Assembly (NCBI GenBank): GCA_009699875.1
Contig: WLNI01000001.1
Location: 1,054,001-1,118,000, forward strand
Source of the DNA: Actinomycetota bacterium
Lineage (GTDB): Bacteria; Actinomycetota; Acidimicrobiia; Acidimicrobiales; RAAP-2
Length of the DNA: 64,000 nucleotides
Direction of reading: 5' to 3'
The number at the start of each line of letters is the position of its first letter. The stretch's first letter is position 1. This document shows positions 44,656 to 53,667 of the stretch, piece by piece. The notes beneath the pieces are model-generated. The model did not search any database and was not told where the DNA came from. It saw only the letters and a list, made by a program, of their open reading frames with translations. Position numbers and translations under genes: made by a program.

Positions 44656-45825
44656 TTAGGTGGCGTCTCGTCGCTCTTGATAGGCGTGATTCGCGAGGCC
44701 GTCAATTTCAATGAGTGATCGACCCGTAGCGTTCGCCACTCGAGCGACATCATCGAACTCTGGTTTTGCATTGACGTCACTCACTTTGATAGCAATCGTG
44801 TGACCCAGCACGTCAACATCAACAAACGAGCGCTGGTGGATCGTGCGACTCACGAGTGAAGTTCGAATGCCGAGTGTCCCAGTGAGCGTTGCGACGAGTG
44901 ACTTCAATGTTTCAAGATCTTTCGGATCCCCTAAGACACTGAGAACGTGCCCAGGACGATTTTTTTTCATCTTGACCGGGGCTGCCCAGGCATCGAGCGC
45001 TCCTTCTTCGAGGAGGTGAGAGATGGTGGCGCCGAGGACTTCACCACTCACGTCATCGAGTGTGGTTTCAAGAAGCACAACGGCATCATCGTGAGTACGT
45101 GTCCCTTCACCAACGAGAACACCCACAACGTTGGCAACACCCTCGATGTCGCGAGTCCCCGCACCAAAGCCTTGCGAGGAAATGGTCATGGGGGGCAGCG
45201 GCGTTGACGATTCACAGAGGGCCCTGGCGATGGCGGCGCCGGTTGGGGTGGCGAGCTCTACGGGGAGATCGACTCCAGTGACGACAAAGCCTTCTAAGAG
45301 GGCCAGAGTGGCAGGAGCGGGGCTTGGAAGAGACCCATGCGCAGAAGTAATGGTTCCATGGCCCAATCCAATAGGAGAGACAAAGACGTCGTCAATGCCG
45401 AGATCTTCAAGTGCGGCCATGGATCCAACGACATCGATAAGTGCGTCGTGCCCGCCAACTTCATGGAAGTGAACGTCCTCGAGAGTAGTGCGATGGATAG
45501 CGGCTTCAACTCGTGCAAGATGCTCAAAGGCACGCTGACTCCGTGAGCGCACTCGCTCATCGATTTCGGCCCGTTCTAAGAGATCTCGAATAACCCCGTA
45601 GGAGCGCGCCGTGTCGTTATCATCAACGAGAACCGTGAGATGTGTTGCTGAGATTCCGCCTCGCGTCACTTGTTCAGTTTCAATCGACCACCCAGGAAGG
45701 TGAAGACCTTCAAGAGACTTTCTGACGGCATCGAGGGATGCTCCCGCATCCAAGAGTGACCCCAAGATCATGTCCCCCGCGATACCGTTCGCGCATTGGA
45801 ACCAGGCAACTCGCGACGAGGTCAT
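44656..45825 (-). CDS. larC: Nickel insertion protein LarC (NPN cofactor)
   Basis: 389-aa CTP-dependent cyclometallase that inserts nickel into the pincer cofactor. FQCANGIAGDMILGSLLDAGA near the N-terminus and EVGGHDALIDVVGS, SPIGLGHGTITSAHG, ELATPTGAAIARAL, KMKKNRPGHVLSVL. Encoded as a single uninterrupted frame; in lactobacilli larC1 and larC2 are joined by frameshifting. Overlaps larB in ATGA, so they form an operon. Confidence 0.92.
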   Translation of the reverse strand: MTSSRVAWFQCANGIAGDMILGSLLDAGASLDAVRKSLEGLHLPGWSIETEQVTRGGISATHLTVLVDDNDTARSYGVIRDLLERAEIDERVRSRSQRAFEHLARVEAAIHRTTLEDVHFHEVGGHDALIDVVGSMAALEDLGIDDVFVSPIGLGHGTITSAHGSLPSPAPATLALLEGFVVTGVDLPVELATPTGAAIARALCESSTPLPPMTISSQGFGAGTRDIEGVANVVGVLVGEGTRTHDDAVVLLETTLDDVSGEVLGATISHLLEEGALDAWAAPVKMKKNRPGHVLSVLGDPKDLETLKSLVATLTGTLGIRTSLVSRTIHQRSFVDVDVLGHTIAIKVSDVNAKPEFDDVARVANATGRSLIEIDGLANHAYQERRDAT

Positions 45826-46589
45826 GAACGAGTTCCAATCGCGCGCAGAACAGCAAACGCCGCGCCAAATCCATTATCGATCCCCACAACCGATACTCCC
45901 GCAGCACAACTCGCCATCATCGCTAGCAATGCCGTCACTCCCTCGAGCGAGGAGCCGTAGCCCACTGAGGTTGGGACAGCAATGACCGGTCCTCGTGCCA
46001 ATCCACCGACCACACTGGCGAGTGCACCCTCCATGCCAGCAACGACCACGATGGCATCAGCGCCACTGAGTGTGTCGATGTCACCAAGGATCCGATGGAG
46101 TCCCGCAACACCTCGATCACGAAGCAGCTGAGGGTCAAGCCCGACGCCACGGAGAACCGCAGCACATTCATCAGCAACTGGTGCGTCAGCAGTGCCAGCA
46201 GTCACAACGATGATCCGATGCCCAAGGTCTGGAGCAGGACGAAAGACGACCGTCGAGACGTCTGGACCTTCTGTCACGACCGCATCGAGGCCGTGAGCCA
46301 GACCAATTTTTTCACAGGCCTCAACTTGGGCCGGAGTCGCTCGTGTGATGATGACGGGACCAGTCCCGTGGCCTAAGAGATCATCAACAATGATGTTGAT
46401 ATCGTCAAGAGATTTTCCTGGCGCGTAGACCGCTTCAGGGAAACCTTGGCGAAGAGAGCGATGATGATCGATTCTCGCCACGCCAAGATCAGAAAACGGG
46501 AGTCGTGCGAGTTGATCTGAGGCGTCCTGGGGCGTGAGGGACCCCTCTGAGACCTGGGTCAAAATCCTCTCGATATCAGTGGTGTCCAT
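45822..46589 (-). CDS. larB: Pyridinium-3,5-biscarboxylic acid mononucleotide synthase LarB
   Basis: 255-aa protein with a PurE-like C-terminal domain. It carboxylates and hydrolyses nicotinic acid adenine dinucleotide in NPN cofactor synthesis. Sequence landmarks: RQGFPEAVYAPGKS, IIVVTAGTADAPVADECA, DAIVVVAGMEGALASVVGGL, PVIAVPTSVGYG and AAGVSVVGIDNGFGAA. ATG 46589 follows GAAGGA; an upstream in-frame extension would overlap pheA. Confidence 0.93.
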   Translation of the reverse strand: MDTTDIERILTQVSEGSLTPQDASDQLARLPFSDLGVARIDHHRSLRQGFPEAVYAPGKSLDDINIIVDDLLGHGTGPVIITRATPAQVEACEKIGLAHGLDAVVTEGPDVSTVVFRPAPDLGHRIIVVTAGTADAPVADECAAVLRGVGLDPQLLRDRGVAGLHRILGDIDTLSGADAIVVVAGMEGALASVVGGLARGPVIAVPTSVGYGSSLEGVTALLAMMASCAAGVSVVGIDNGFGAAFAVLRAIGTRS

Positions 46590-46598
46590 TTCCTTCAC

Positions 46599-46604
46599 TA
46601 TCCT
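46599..46604 (+). promoter_or_regulatory. Candidate -10 (TATCCT) for leaderless pheA
   Basis: Eight nucleotides before ATG 46613, in the 23-bp larB-pheA intergenic region. Confidence 0.4.
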
Positions 46605-46612
46605 GCCTGGTA

Positions 46613-47470
46613 ATGGTCTTGCAACCAAACTCTGTTGCGTACTTTGGTCCTTCTGGCACATTCACCGAAGAAGCGCTTCTCACCCAAGCTGACTTGGCCG
46701 CGTCCACGCTGCTTCCAAAGACAAGTATTGCCGAGGTTCTTGAGGCCGTCGCTACGGGTGAAGTGGACATGGGATTCGTGCCTATTGAGAACGCAATCGA
46801 AGGAACGGTCAACGAGACCCTTGACGCCTTGATCTTCGAATATGACTTCTTCATTGAGAGAGAAGTCATCCTCGACGTCCACCTTCAGCTGATGGCAAAA
46901 CGCGGTGCCACCATTCCTCGCATCACAAGGATTCATTCGTACCCTCACGCGCTTGCGCAGGTCCGAGGATTTTTGGCTTCGACGTTTGAGAATGTTGAGA
47001 CGATCGCTGAAAAGTCAACAGCTGACGCGGCCAAGGTTGTGAGTGAACGCGGTGACAACCACGATGCTGCGATCGCACCTCGACTCTCAGCGTCTCTCTA
47101 CGGTCTTGAAATCCTGGCGAACGATATTGAAGATCACAAAGATAACCAGACGCGATTCGTTGCGGTCGCTCGGACGCCTCTTTCAGAGCAAACCGGAGGA
47201 GATCGCACAAGCATTGTCTGCTTCCAAGATTCAGACCGTCCGGGGTCTCTCCACGAGATCCTTGGTGAGTTCGCATCTCGAGATATCAACTTGACGAATT
47301 TGCAGTCTCGACCAACGAAACGCGGTCTTGGCGACTACTGCTTCATCATTGACCTTGAAGGTCACATGGAGGATACGAACGTTTCGGAGTGCCTGAAAGG
47401 TCTGACCCAGCATCTTGCCCGTGTCAAAGTGTTGGGCTCGTATCGAGTCGGAGAACTCCTCGAAGGCTGA
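46613..47470 (+). CDS. pheA: Prephenate dehydratase
   Basis: 285-aa enzyme converting prephenate to phenylpyruvate. N-terminal PDT domain (AYFGPSGTFTEEAL, GFVPIENAIEGTVNETLD, HSYPHALAQ, NQTRFVAV) and a C-terminal ACT domain (RPGSLHEILGEFASRDINLTNLQSRPTK), the site for phenylalanine feedback in homologues. Stand-alone, not fused to chorismate mutase. Confidence 0.94.
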   Translation: MVLQPNSVAYFGPSGTFTEEALLTQADLAASTLLPKTSIAEVLEAVATGEVDMGFVPIENAIEGTVNETLDALIFEYDFFIEREVILDVHLQLMAKRGATIPRITRIHSYPHALAQVRGFLASTFENVETIAEKSTADAAKVVSERGDNHDAAIAPRLSASLYGLEILANDIEDHKDNQTRFVAVARTPLSEQTGGDRTSIVCFQDSDRPGSLHEILGEFASRDINLTNLQSRPTKRGLGDYCFIIDLEGHMEDTNVSECLKGLTQHLARVKVLGSYRVGELLEG

Positions 47471-47489
47471 GTTTTGATCGCTCTGTCGT

Positions 47490-47577
47490 TGGCGGAGGGA
47501 GAGGGATTCGAACCCTCGGTGGCTTTCACCACGCTGGTTTTCAAGACCAGTACATTCGTCCGCTCTGTCATCCCTCC
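47490..47577 (-). tRNA. tRNA-Ser (anticodon TGA)
   Basis: Minus-strand cloverleaf of the long-variable-arm type: acceptor GGAGGGA/TCCCTCC, anticodon stem CTGGT/ACCAG with loop CTTGAAA (anticodon TGA), a long variable arm, T-arm GTTCGAATC, discriminator G and encoded CCA (47490-47492). Confidence 0.96.
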
Positions 47578-47618
47578 GTGGGACATCGTATCGGGCCGAA
47601 GAGACTGAGGAAAACTGC

Positions 47619-49445
47619 TTAGGCGTTCCGGGTCTTTGAACGAAGTCGACCACGGGTCTGCTGGTCGAGGACGTTCTTTCGAAGGCGCACCGCAGCTGGC
47701 GTGACTTCAACACTTTCGTCGTCGCTGATGTACTCCATGGCTTGTTCCAGGGTCATCAGAATTGGAGGGGTGAGTCGTTCAAAGTTGTCCGCAGAAGAGG
47801 CTCGCATGTTGGTGAGCTTCTTTTCCTTGGTCGGGTTGACGTCCATCTCGTCTTGGCGAGCGTTTTCGCCAACGATCATGCCTTCGTAGACTTCGGTGGT
47901 TGGCCCAACGAACATCTGGCCTCTTTCTTGAAGGCTTTCCAAGGCATGGCTCGTGACGACACCTTGGCGGTCCGCCACCATGACGCCGTTCCGGCGAGTC
48001 TTGAGTTCTCCCACCCATGGCTCCCACCCATCGAAGACGTGGTGGAGCACACCAGTTCCTCGGGTCTCGGTCATGAACTCCGTTCGAAACCCAACAAGGC
48101 CCCGTGCCGGAACGCGGTAGTCAAAGCGAACCCATCCCGTCCCATGGTTCACCATTTCAACCATTGTTCCTTTTCGAAGGGCCAACAACTGAGTGACCAC
48201 ACCTAAGTACTCTTCAGGAACGTCCACCGCAACTCGCTCGATTGGTTCGTTCTTCACGCCATCGATCTCTCGGATCACCACAACTGGTTTTCCAACCGTC
48301 AATTCGAAACCTTCTCGACGCATTTGCTCAATGAGCACCGCCAATTGAAGCTCTCCTCGTCCAAAGACTTCGAATGAGTCAGGTCGCTCCGTGGGCTTGA
48401 CCTTGATTGAGACGTTTCCAATCAATTCTTGATCCAAGCGATCTTTGAGCATTCGAGCGGTGAGCTTCGATCCATCACGCCCGGCGAGAGGCGAGGTATT
48501 GATTCCCAAGGTCACCGACAAGTTGGGCTCATCAACGGTGAGCGGGGTGAGCGGTCGAGGATCATCTGGATCGGCCAAGGTCTCACCGATGGTGACTTCT
48601 TCGATACCAGCAACCGCCACGATGGCCCCAGGGCCTACTTCGTCGACGGTGACTCGCTCCAAGGCCTCAGCGATCTGAAGTTCAGTGATCCTGGCTTTGT
48701 CGATCGTGCCATCAAGTCGACACCATGCAACTTGCTGTCCCTTCTTGAGGGTTCCAGAGATCACCCGGCAGATTGCGAGTCGACCCATGTAGGGAGACGC
48801 GTCCAAGTTGCAGACAAGCGCTTGGAGCGGCGCGTCATCTTCATACTCAGGGGCAGGAATCGACTCGGTGATGGCGGCAAACATTGGTTTTAAGTCAGTG
48901 CCAACTTCGCCCTTTGTGGTTGTTGCCCAGCCATCTCGCGCGCAGGCATACAGAATAGGAAAGTCAATCTGGTGTTCATCAGCGTCAAGGTCCAAGAACA
49001 ACTCTTCGATCTCGTTGACCACTTCGTCAATCCGAGCATCAGGCCGGTCAACTTTATTCACGACAACAACGACGGGAAGGCGAGCCGAAAGGGCCTTACG
49101 CAAGACGAAGCGTGTTTGGGGCAGGGGTCCCTCAGAAGAGTCAACAAGCAACATGACGCCATCGACCATGGTCAGGCCTCGCTCCACTTCGCCACCAAAG
49201 TCAGCGTGACCAGGGGTGTCGATGATGTTGATGGTGATGCCATCAATCGTGACCGCCGTGTGCTTCGCGAGAATAGTGATTCCCTTTTCCCGCTCTAAGT
49301 CCCCAGAGTCCATGACTCGATCGGCCACGTCTTCATTGGCTCGAAAGGCACCAGATTGCCAGAGCATGGCATCAACCAGGGTGGTCTTTCCGTGGTCAAC
49401 GTGGGCAATGATGGCTATGTTTCGAATGTCGTCACGAGTCTGCAT
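47619..49445 (-). CDS. typA: Translational GTPase TypA/BipA
   Basis: 608-aa GTPase related to EF-G, important for ribosome assembly in the cold and stress. G-motifs AHVDHGKTT, DTPGHADFGGEV and NKVDRPDA; downstream the TypA-specific C-terminal (FGRGELQLAVLIEQMRREG, GLVGFRTEFMTETRGTG, NPTKEKKLTNMRAS). ATG 49445. Two unknown genes lie upstream on the same strand and may be co-transcribed. Confidence 0.97.
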   Translation of the reverse strand: MQTRDDIRNIAIIAHVDHGKTTLVDAMLWQSGAFRANEDVADRVMDSGDLEREKGITILAKHTAVTIDGITINIIDTPGHADFGGEVERGLTMVDGVMLLVDSSEGPLPQTRFVLRKALSARLPVVVVVNKVDRPDARIDEVVNEIEELFLDLDADEHQIDFPILYACARDGWATTTKGEVGTDLKPMFAAITESIPAPEYEDDAPLQALVCNLDASPYMGRLAICRVISGTLKKGQQVAWCRLDGTIDKARITELQIAEALERVTVDEVGPGAIVAVAGIEEVTIGETLADPDDPRPLTPLTVDEPNLSVTLGINTSPLAGRDGSKLTARMLKDRLDQELIGNVSIKVKPTERPDSFEVFGRGELQLAVLIEQMRREGFELTVGKPVVVIREIDGVKNEPIERVAVDVPEEYLGVVTQLLALRKGTMVEMVNHGTGWVRFDYRVPARGLVGFRTEFMTETRGTGVLHHVFDGWEPWVGELKTRRNGVMVADRQGVVTSHALESLQERGQMFVGPTTEVYEGMIVGENARQDEMDVNPTKEKKLTNMRASSADNFERLTPPILMTLEQAMEYISDDESVEVTPAAVRLRKNVLDQQTRGRLRSKTRNA

Positions 49446-49493
49446 GGGAACTACCCAGGCTACATGGGGGTTGAGGAGGCCCGTGACCAGGGC

Positions 49494-50384
49494 TTAGGCG
49501 GCACTCTTGTGGCCAACCATCTCCCTCATTTTGCTGACAGCATCAACAACGAATCGAGCAGCATGTTGGGTTGTCGAGCGCGTTACCTCAAGGCTGATGG
49601 ACTTCCCAGAGGCTGGCCAGACGCCAACAATACGGGTTGGAAGTGGCTTTTCTGGCTGCGAAAGACCTTCAACGAGTGCCACGAGTGAGAGATCATCGAT
49701 GCTGTGTGGATTGGGTCGTCCTGGTCGAAGGGCAACAAGGGCTCGTTCGTGGTGTTCGTGATCGAGTGTCACTTCTAGATCCCGACGGCCTCGAAGTGAG
49801 ATCCATGGAGCTCCTGGAACCGCCCACACAGGATCAGCTTGACCGATAGTGGTGATCTCTCGAACGCTTTCCCACTCAAGAAGGGTGATGATATCGGTGG
49901 CATGGGCGACGGCTTCGCCAATCACTGCGGCACGAACTCCGAGTGTCGACTCTTCGAGCCAGGAGCCAAGTGAGCCCGGGCGGGTGTGTTGTTGCTCGGT
50001 TCGGTTGATGACATCATCGATCTCTGCGCGCACTGCTTCGGTTGGAGTGGCACATTGTCCTGAGAGCACCCGATGGGCAGCTCGTACGCCAAGGATTCGC
50101 TTCGTTGCTCGAGGGCTCCAGGAAAAGGCACGCCGTTCACGTGGTCGCTCATCGAGAGCCGCAAGAATTGAGTAGCTGTCTAATCTCATTGCTCCCCAAC
50201 TTCGTGCAGGGGCACTTGCAGCAATGCGATGCGCCAAGACCCGTCGCAGTCCGAGATCAAGTCGCTCAGGGGTAGGTCCAGGTTCAAGGATGAGATCACT
50301 GAGCGCGCGACTCCTCGGCAACATGGTGACTGGGTAACGAAGAGTGACCTCATCGTGTCGTGGTGCAACGTCAGGCTTGGTCAC
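49494..50384 (-). CDS. Unknown protein resembling a degenerate PD-(D/E)XK nuclease
   Basis: 296 aa, no recognised name. The C-terminal half (GEAVAHATDIITLLEW, WISLRGRRDLEV, ALVALRPGRPNPHSIDDLSLVALVEGL) follows the AddB/Cas4 order GxxVHxxL, GxxDxx, vvDyKTGk, lyAL, but the catalytic D-x-K (DYKTG) reads ALRPG, so nuclease activity is unlikely. Arginine-rich. Its GTG start overlaps the stop of the gene upstream (GTGA) and it lies 48 bp before typA on the same strand. Function unknown. Confidence 0.5.
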   Translation of the reverse strand: MTKPDVAPRHDEVTLRYPVTMLPRSRALSDLILEPGPTPERLDLGLRRVLAHRIAASAPARSWGAMRLDSYSILAALDERPRERRAFSWSPRATKRILGVRAAHRVLSGQCATPTEAVRAEIDDVINRTEQQHTRPGSLGSWLEESTLGVRAAVIGEAVAHATDIITLLEWESVREITTIGQADPVWAVPGAPWISLRGRRDLEVTLDHEHHERALVALRPGRPNPHSIDDLSLVALVEGLSQPEKPLPTRIVGVWPASGKSISLEVTRSTTQHAARFVVDAVSKMREMVGHKSAA

Positions 50385-51166
50385 TGTCCCGCTCCTCTGG
50401 CACGAACGGCTCGCACAACGAGTTCAACACCCTGCGTGAGTACGTGATCGTTCACGTCGCAGATTGCAACTTCACCAGTTGCGGTGGAGAGCGAGGCAAC
50501 CCGCAGAGGCTGCGCACCGCTGCGCAGAGTTTCAATGAGGGCGACGACACTCAGCATTGCCGCAGTGGTCTCTTCAAGTGATGACGTCGTGACGTGTAAG
50601 AGACAGATCGACGCCACGTTCACGCTCGGAGCTCCAAGCACCACATTGACGACCGTTCCAAGGACCACTCGTCCCCCTACGAGGGGAACGCTGAGGCGAA
50701 CGTTGCTTCGAGGAAGCCACGAGCTGGGGACTCTGGAGAGGTGTCGAGCCAACACGGTGTCATGTGCGGCAACTTCTGAAGAGAGTCGAGCAAATTCGTC
50801 TGGGTCAAGACCGTGCACCGTGTCCACTAACTCAGCGTGCGCAGGATCAGCTTCGAGTGCGCTGAGCGCATCGTCCATTGGGTGGTTCACCTCTCCAAGG
50901 CTGAGCCGTTGCGTACAAAGCGCACTCACCAATGCCCCTCGAGCGAGTGCGCTGAGAGGAGGGACTGAACTGAGAGCCTCGTGAGTCATTGCTCGAGGCG
51001 AGAGAAAGAGTGGCTCATTGGGATCGAGGTGTGAAGCGCACTCAGCGAGGTCATCTTCGAGCCAGGACCGTAGACCTCCAGCGAGGCCGGGATCGATGCG
51101 CGGGCGCAGATCACGCTGGCCTCGAAGGCTCAAGATGACGTCGGTGGGGGCTGCAGCGAGTTCCAT
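50381..51166 (-). CDS. Unknown protein, possible paralogous partner of the 49.5-kb gene
   Basis: 261 aa. After an N-terminal helical region, the segment VPLVGGRVVLGTVVNVVLGAP ... ICLLHVTTSSLE ... ALIETLRSGAQPLRVASLSTATGEV has the strand-helix order of the PD-(D/E)XK fold, again without the catalytic acidic and lysine residues. It overlaps the downstream gene by GTGA, so the two are probably made together. I do not recognise the family. Confidence 0.45.
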   Translation of the reverse strand: MELAAAPTDVILSLRGQRDLRPRIDPGLAGGLRSWLEDDLAECASHLDPNEPLFLSPRAMTHEALSSVPPLSALARGALVSALCTQRLSLGEVNHPMDDALSALEADPAHAELVDTVHGLDPDEFARLSSEVAAHDTVLARHLSRVPSSWLPRSNVRLSVPLVGGRVVLGTVVNVVLGAPSVNVASICLLHVTTSSLEETTAAMLSVVALIETLRSGAQPLRVASLSTATGEVAICDVNDHVLTQGVELVVRAVRARGAGQ

Positions 51167-51211
51167 GGTTCCATTGTGACCAAGGGGTGTGTCAACAAGA
51201 GAAAAAGCACC

Positions 51212-51217
51212 TAAGTT
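51212..51217 (+). promoter_or_regulatory. Candidate -10 (TAAGTT) for leaderless small membrane protein gene
   Basis: Seven nucleotides before ATG 51225. Confidence 0.45.
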
Positions 51218-51224
51218 CAAAGAG

Positions 51225-51404
51225 ATGAGCGGTGGTCTTTTCGCAGCGTCAGTAGCGTTCTACCTGGTGTTCGGCGTCTTCGTCGTGGCCTTCACTGGCT
51301 TGGCGGTGTTCACGATTGTCTGGGCCGTTCGACGAGACATGAAGAGCCGACGAGAATGGCTGGCCTCTCAACGCTCTGGACAGGAGCCCAACGAGGGCCT
51401 CTAA
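51225..51404 (+). CDS. Small single-pass membrane protein, unknown
   Basis: 59 aa: short N-terminus, one long hydrophobic helix (AFYLVFGVFVVAFTGLAVFTIVW), then a basic tail (RRDMKSRREW). A membrane-anchored, cytoplasm-facing micro-protein (inference). Its 3' end overlaps the convergent coiled-coil gene by 4 bp. No family recognised. Confidence 0.55.
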   Translation: MSGGLFAASVAFYLVFGVFVVAFTGLAVFTIVWAVRRDMKSRREWLASQRSGQEPNEGL

Positions 51405-51691
51405 GACTCGGGCGTGGCGTCGTCGTTGGGGGTGTGGCTGTTCTTTTCGATGCGATCCAGTCGCGCACTCAACTCAGAGAGGTGGCGATCAAGGTCGCCG
51501 ATTGCTCGATCAACAGTTGCCATACGAGTCGACAAGAGTTCATCGATTCGAGCAGTGACTTCGCTGTCGATCTGCTTGTTCACTCGATCGTCGATCTGCT
51601 CGACGACGGGGCTGACTAGTTGGCGAAGCAGGCCTCGGATGTCTCCTGAGGTTCCTGAACTTTCTTTCTTCGTCTCGTTGTCGTCAGCCAT
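51401..51691 (-). CDS. Small acidic coiled-coil protein, unknown
   Basis: 96 aa, very polar, with heptad-like hydrophobic spacing (LLRQLVSPVVEQIDDRVNKQI ... LLSTRMATVDRAIGDLDRHLSEL) suggesting a long coiled coil, and no cysteines or membrane segment. Start ATG 51691. Family unknown; lies between the unknown pair and the secreted lectin gene. Confidence 0.6.
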   Translation of the reverse strand: MADDNETKKESSGTSGDIRGLLRQLVSPVVEQIDDRVNKQIDSEVTARIDELLSTRMATVDRAIGDLDRHLSELSARLDRIEKNSHTPNDDATPES

Positions 51692-51697
51692 GCTCGA

Positions 51698-51703
51698 ACC
51701 CTA
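51698..51703 (-). promoter_or_regulatory. Candidate -10 (TAGGGT) for leaderless coiled-coil gene
   Basis: Six nucleotides before ATG 51691. Confidence 0.45.
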
Positions 51704-51720
51704 GCCTTTTAGGAACTTGC

Positions 51721-53667
51721 CTACGCGTGGCAGGCCAATCCAGGATTGAACTGCAGGGTGTTGTAGCGGTATCCCCAACTTGCAATCGTTGCGGTGGCTG
51801 ATTTCACTGTTGCGCACTGAAGCCCATTGGAAGGTCCGTAGTAGAAGGCGACGACTCCTTGAATATTTCCACCATCCACTCCGCTTAAGCGCCGAGGAGG
51901 AATCAACGTGGTGTTGTCTCCACCGAAAGCAACGGCCAAGAAGAATGGCAAATTGATTGAGCGCAAGTTATACGCAAGGTACTCAGACTGCGTGGCATAG
52001 AACGCAGGGGTGAGTCCCCCATCAATACTCTTGATGCCGTCAGACCACCCCTGCATCATCGCAGCCCACTGTGCAGGACCAGCCGCATCGAGTCCCGAGT
52101 GAGAGTCTGGGTACCCTTCTGGGTCGAGTGTGACGAAGTTCGGTTTAATCCGCAGACCATAGCCATCGATGGCACGAGCGACTGTTTGGCCCGCAACAAA
52201 GCCAATATTCTGATAGTTCTCAGGCGTTCCGGTTTTTGGAACAGAGGTTCCCGTCGACCACGTTGGTGTTCCTCCACTGGCGTAGGTGACTAAGTTTCCA
52301 TCGCACTGGAGTGCAAGAATTGAGTTTGCTCCAAAGTGGCCACTTGACCAGACGGCGGCTCGAGACGAGGTGTAGAGCACGAGGTTTCCGTCACTTTGCA
52401 TCTCTAGCCGGGTGCCACCTCTCCCTCCTGTGTTGGTCGACCAAAGTTTGTTCGAAGGAATTGCCGATCCGTTATAGAGGACAAAGTTTCCATCACCTTG
52501 AAGAATGGCGGTGAGCTGCCCAACCGAAAGTGAACTACCCGAAGTAAGAGCGGCATTGGTTCCAAGAACTGCTCTTCCGTTGCACGCGGCTCCCGGAGGT
52601 CCACTCACGGTCCAGTACGAGTTCCAGGGGATAGAACGTCCAGAGTTTTGAATGGCCAGACCCGTTGCTTTGTCCTCCCCATTTGGAGATTGCACCCATG
52701 GCGGACCTTGCGAGCCAAGCGCACCAGTCACGGCGATTTGTGGCCACCCATCGTTGATCGCTTGTTGTGCGCTTGGGTAGGCGTAGACACCGACTGTTGT
52801 TTGTGCGGGAGCACCCGTGGCCCAGATTGCGCCCCCAGGAGTCGCCCCGGCACTCTTGTAGAGGACCATATTGCCGTCACCTTGAAGTTCGAGATGAGGC
52901 GAGGTTGCTCCTTTTCCGAATGTCCCTGTGCTCCATGGTGCAGATGCTCGACCGGGCGTATAGAGCACGAGGTTTCCATCGCGCTGCAGAACAAGTTGTA
53001 AAACGCCGCGGGTATTATTGGTTCCAGTACTCCACACTGCGTTATTTGCAGTCGTGGCACCGTTGTAAAGGACGAAGTTCCCGTCACCTTGCAACACAGC
53101 GTTGTATTGACCAGCAGCGAGTTGCTGGCCTTCATTGAGGACTTGTTCGCAACCAACTGATGAAGAACTACTTGATGTGGGACACGGTGGAGGAGGAGGT
53201 GGTGCGATCGCTCCAGTCTTCCAACTCCAAATTGGCCGGCCCGCAGACACGACGACCAAGTTTCCATCGTCTTGGAGGGAGACGCTCAGTTGAGAAGACG
53301 CGAATGCGAACGAGGCCCAATAAGCGCGTCCTGCCCCGTAGAGCACGAGGTTCCCGTCTCCTTGGAGGCGAAGCGTGTTGCTCGCTGTTCCACTGGTGCC
53401 GGTCGACCACACTGCGACATTTCCTATGAAGGTTCGTTGGTAGATGACAAAGTTCCCATCACCTTGCATGACGGCAAAGAAGGAGTTACTTGGTGACGTG
53501 AGGCTTTGTCCGGTCGTCAAGGACTCTGAAACTCCAAATGATGACGCGGCGCTGGCTGAGGGAATCATTCCAGGACCCACGGTGCCAAGAAGAACACCGG
53601 CGAGCAGAGAGGTGGCCAGCACAATTGCCTGTATCGGCGAAACGATTGAGCGTGGGGTTCTGGTCAT
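51721..53667 (-). CDS. Secreted protein with B-lectin repeats and a GH-like barrel domain
   Basis: 648 aa. N-terminal signal peptide (VLATSLLAGVLLGTVG core, cleavage near SASA). Nine QxDGNxVxY-type motifs form three bulb-type mannose-lectin domains. A separate domain with GVYAYPSAQQAINDGW, then after the third lectin YQNIGFVAGQTVARAIDGYG, PEGYPDSHSGLD, AFYATQSEYLAYNL, QGVVAFYYGP, NTLQFNPG resembles a TIM-barrel of the GH25/DUF1906 kind. The third lectin appears to sit inside that barrel domain. A Pro-rich linker joins the first two lectin domains. Probably binds and acts on cell-wall or environmental glycans (inference). Confidence 0.75.
   Translation of the reverse strand: MTRTPRSIVSPIQAIVLATSLLAGVLLGTVGPGMIPSASAASSFGVSESLTTGQSLTSPSNSFFAVMQGDGNFVIYQRTFIGNVAVWSTGTSGTASNTLRLQGDGNLVLYGAGRAYWASFAFASSQLSVSLQDDGNLVVVSAGRPIWSWKTGAIAPPPPPPCPTSSSSSSVGCEQVLNEGQQLAAGQYNAVLQGDGNFVLYNGATTANNAVWSTGTNNTRGVLQLVLQRDGNLVLYTPGRASAPWSTGTFGKGATSPHLELQGDGNMVLYKSAGATPGGAIWATGAPAQTTVGVYAYPSAQQAINDGWPQIAVTGALGSQGPPWVQSPNGEDKATGLAIQNSGRSIPWNSYWTVSGPPGAACNGRAVLGTNAALTSGSSLSVGQLTAILQGDGNFVLYNGSAIPSNKLWSTNTGGRGGTRLEMQSDGNLVLYTSSRAAVWSSGHFGANSILALQCDGNLVTYASGGTPTWSTGTSVPKTGTPENYQNIGFVAGQTVARAIDGYGLRIKPNFVTLDPEGYPDSHSGLDAAGPAQWAAMMQGWSDGIKSIDGGLTPAFYATQSEYLAYNLRSINLPFFLAVAFGGDNTTLIPPRRLSGVDGGNIQGVVAFYYGPSNGLQCATVKSATATIASWGYRYNTLQFNPGLACHA

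Noticed and set aside
49494-50384. Active Cas4/AddB-type nuclease
   Set aside because: The catalytic Asp and Lys positions are not conserved (ALRPG in place of DYKTG), and no CRISPR or recBCD-like neighbours exist.
51721-53667. CRISPR or DNA tandem repeat
   Set aside because: The repeats are protein-level lectin motifs with varied codons and spacing, not DNA repeats.
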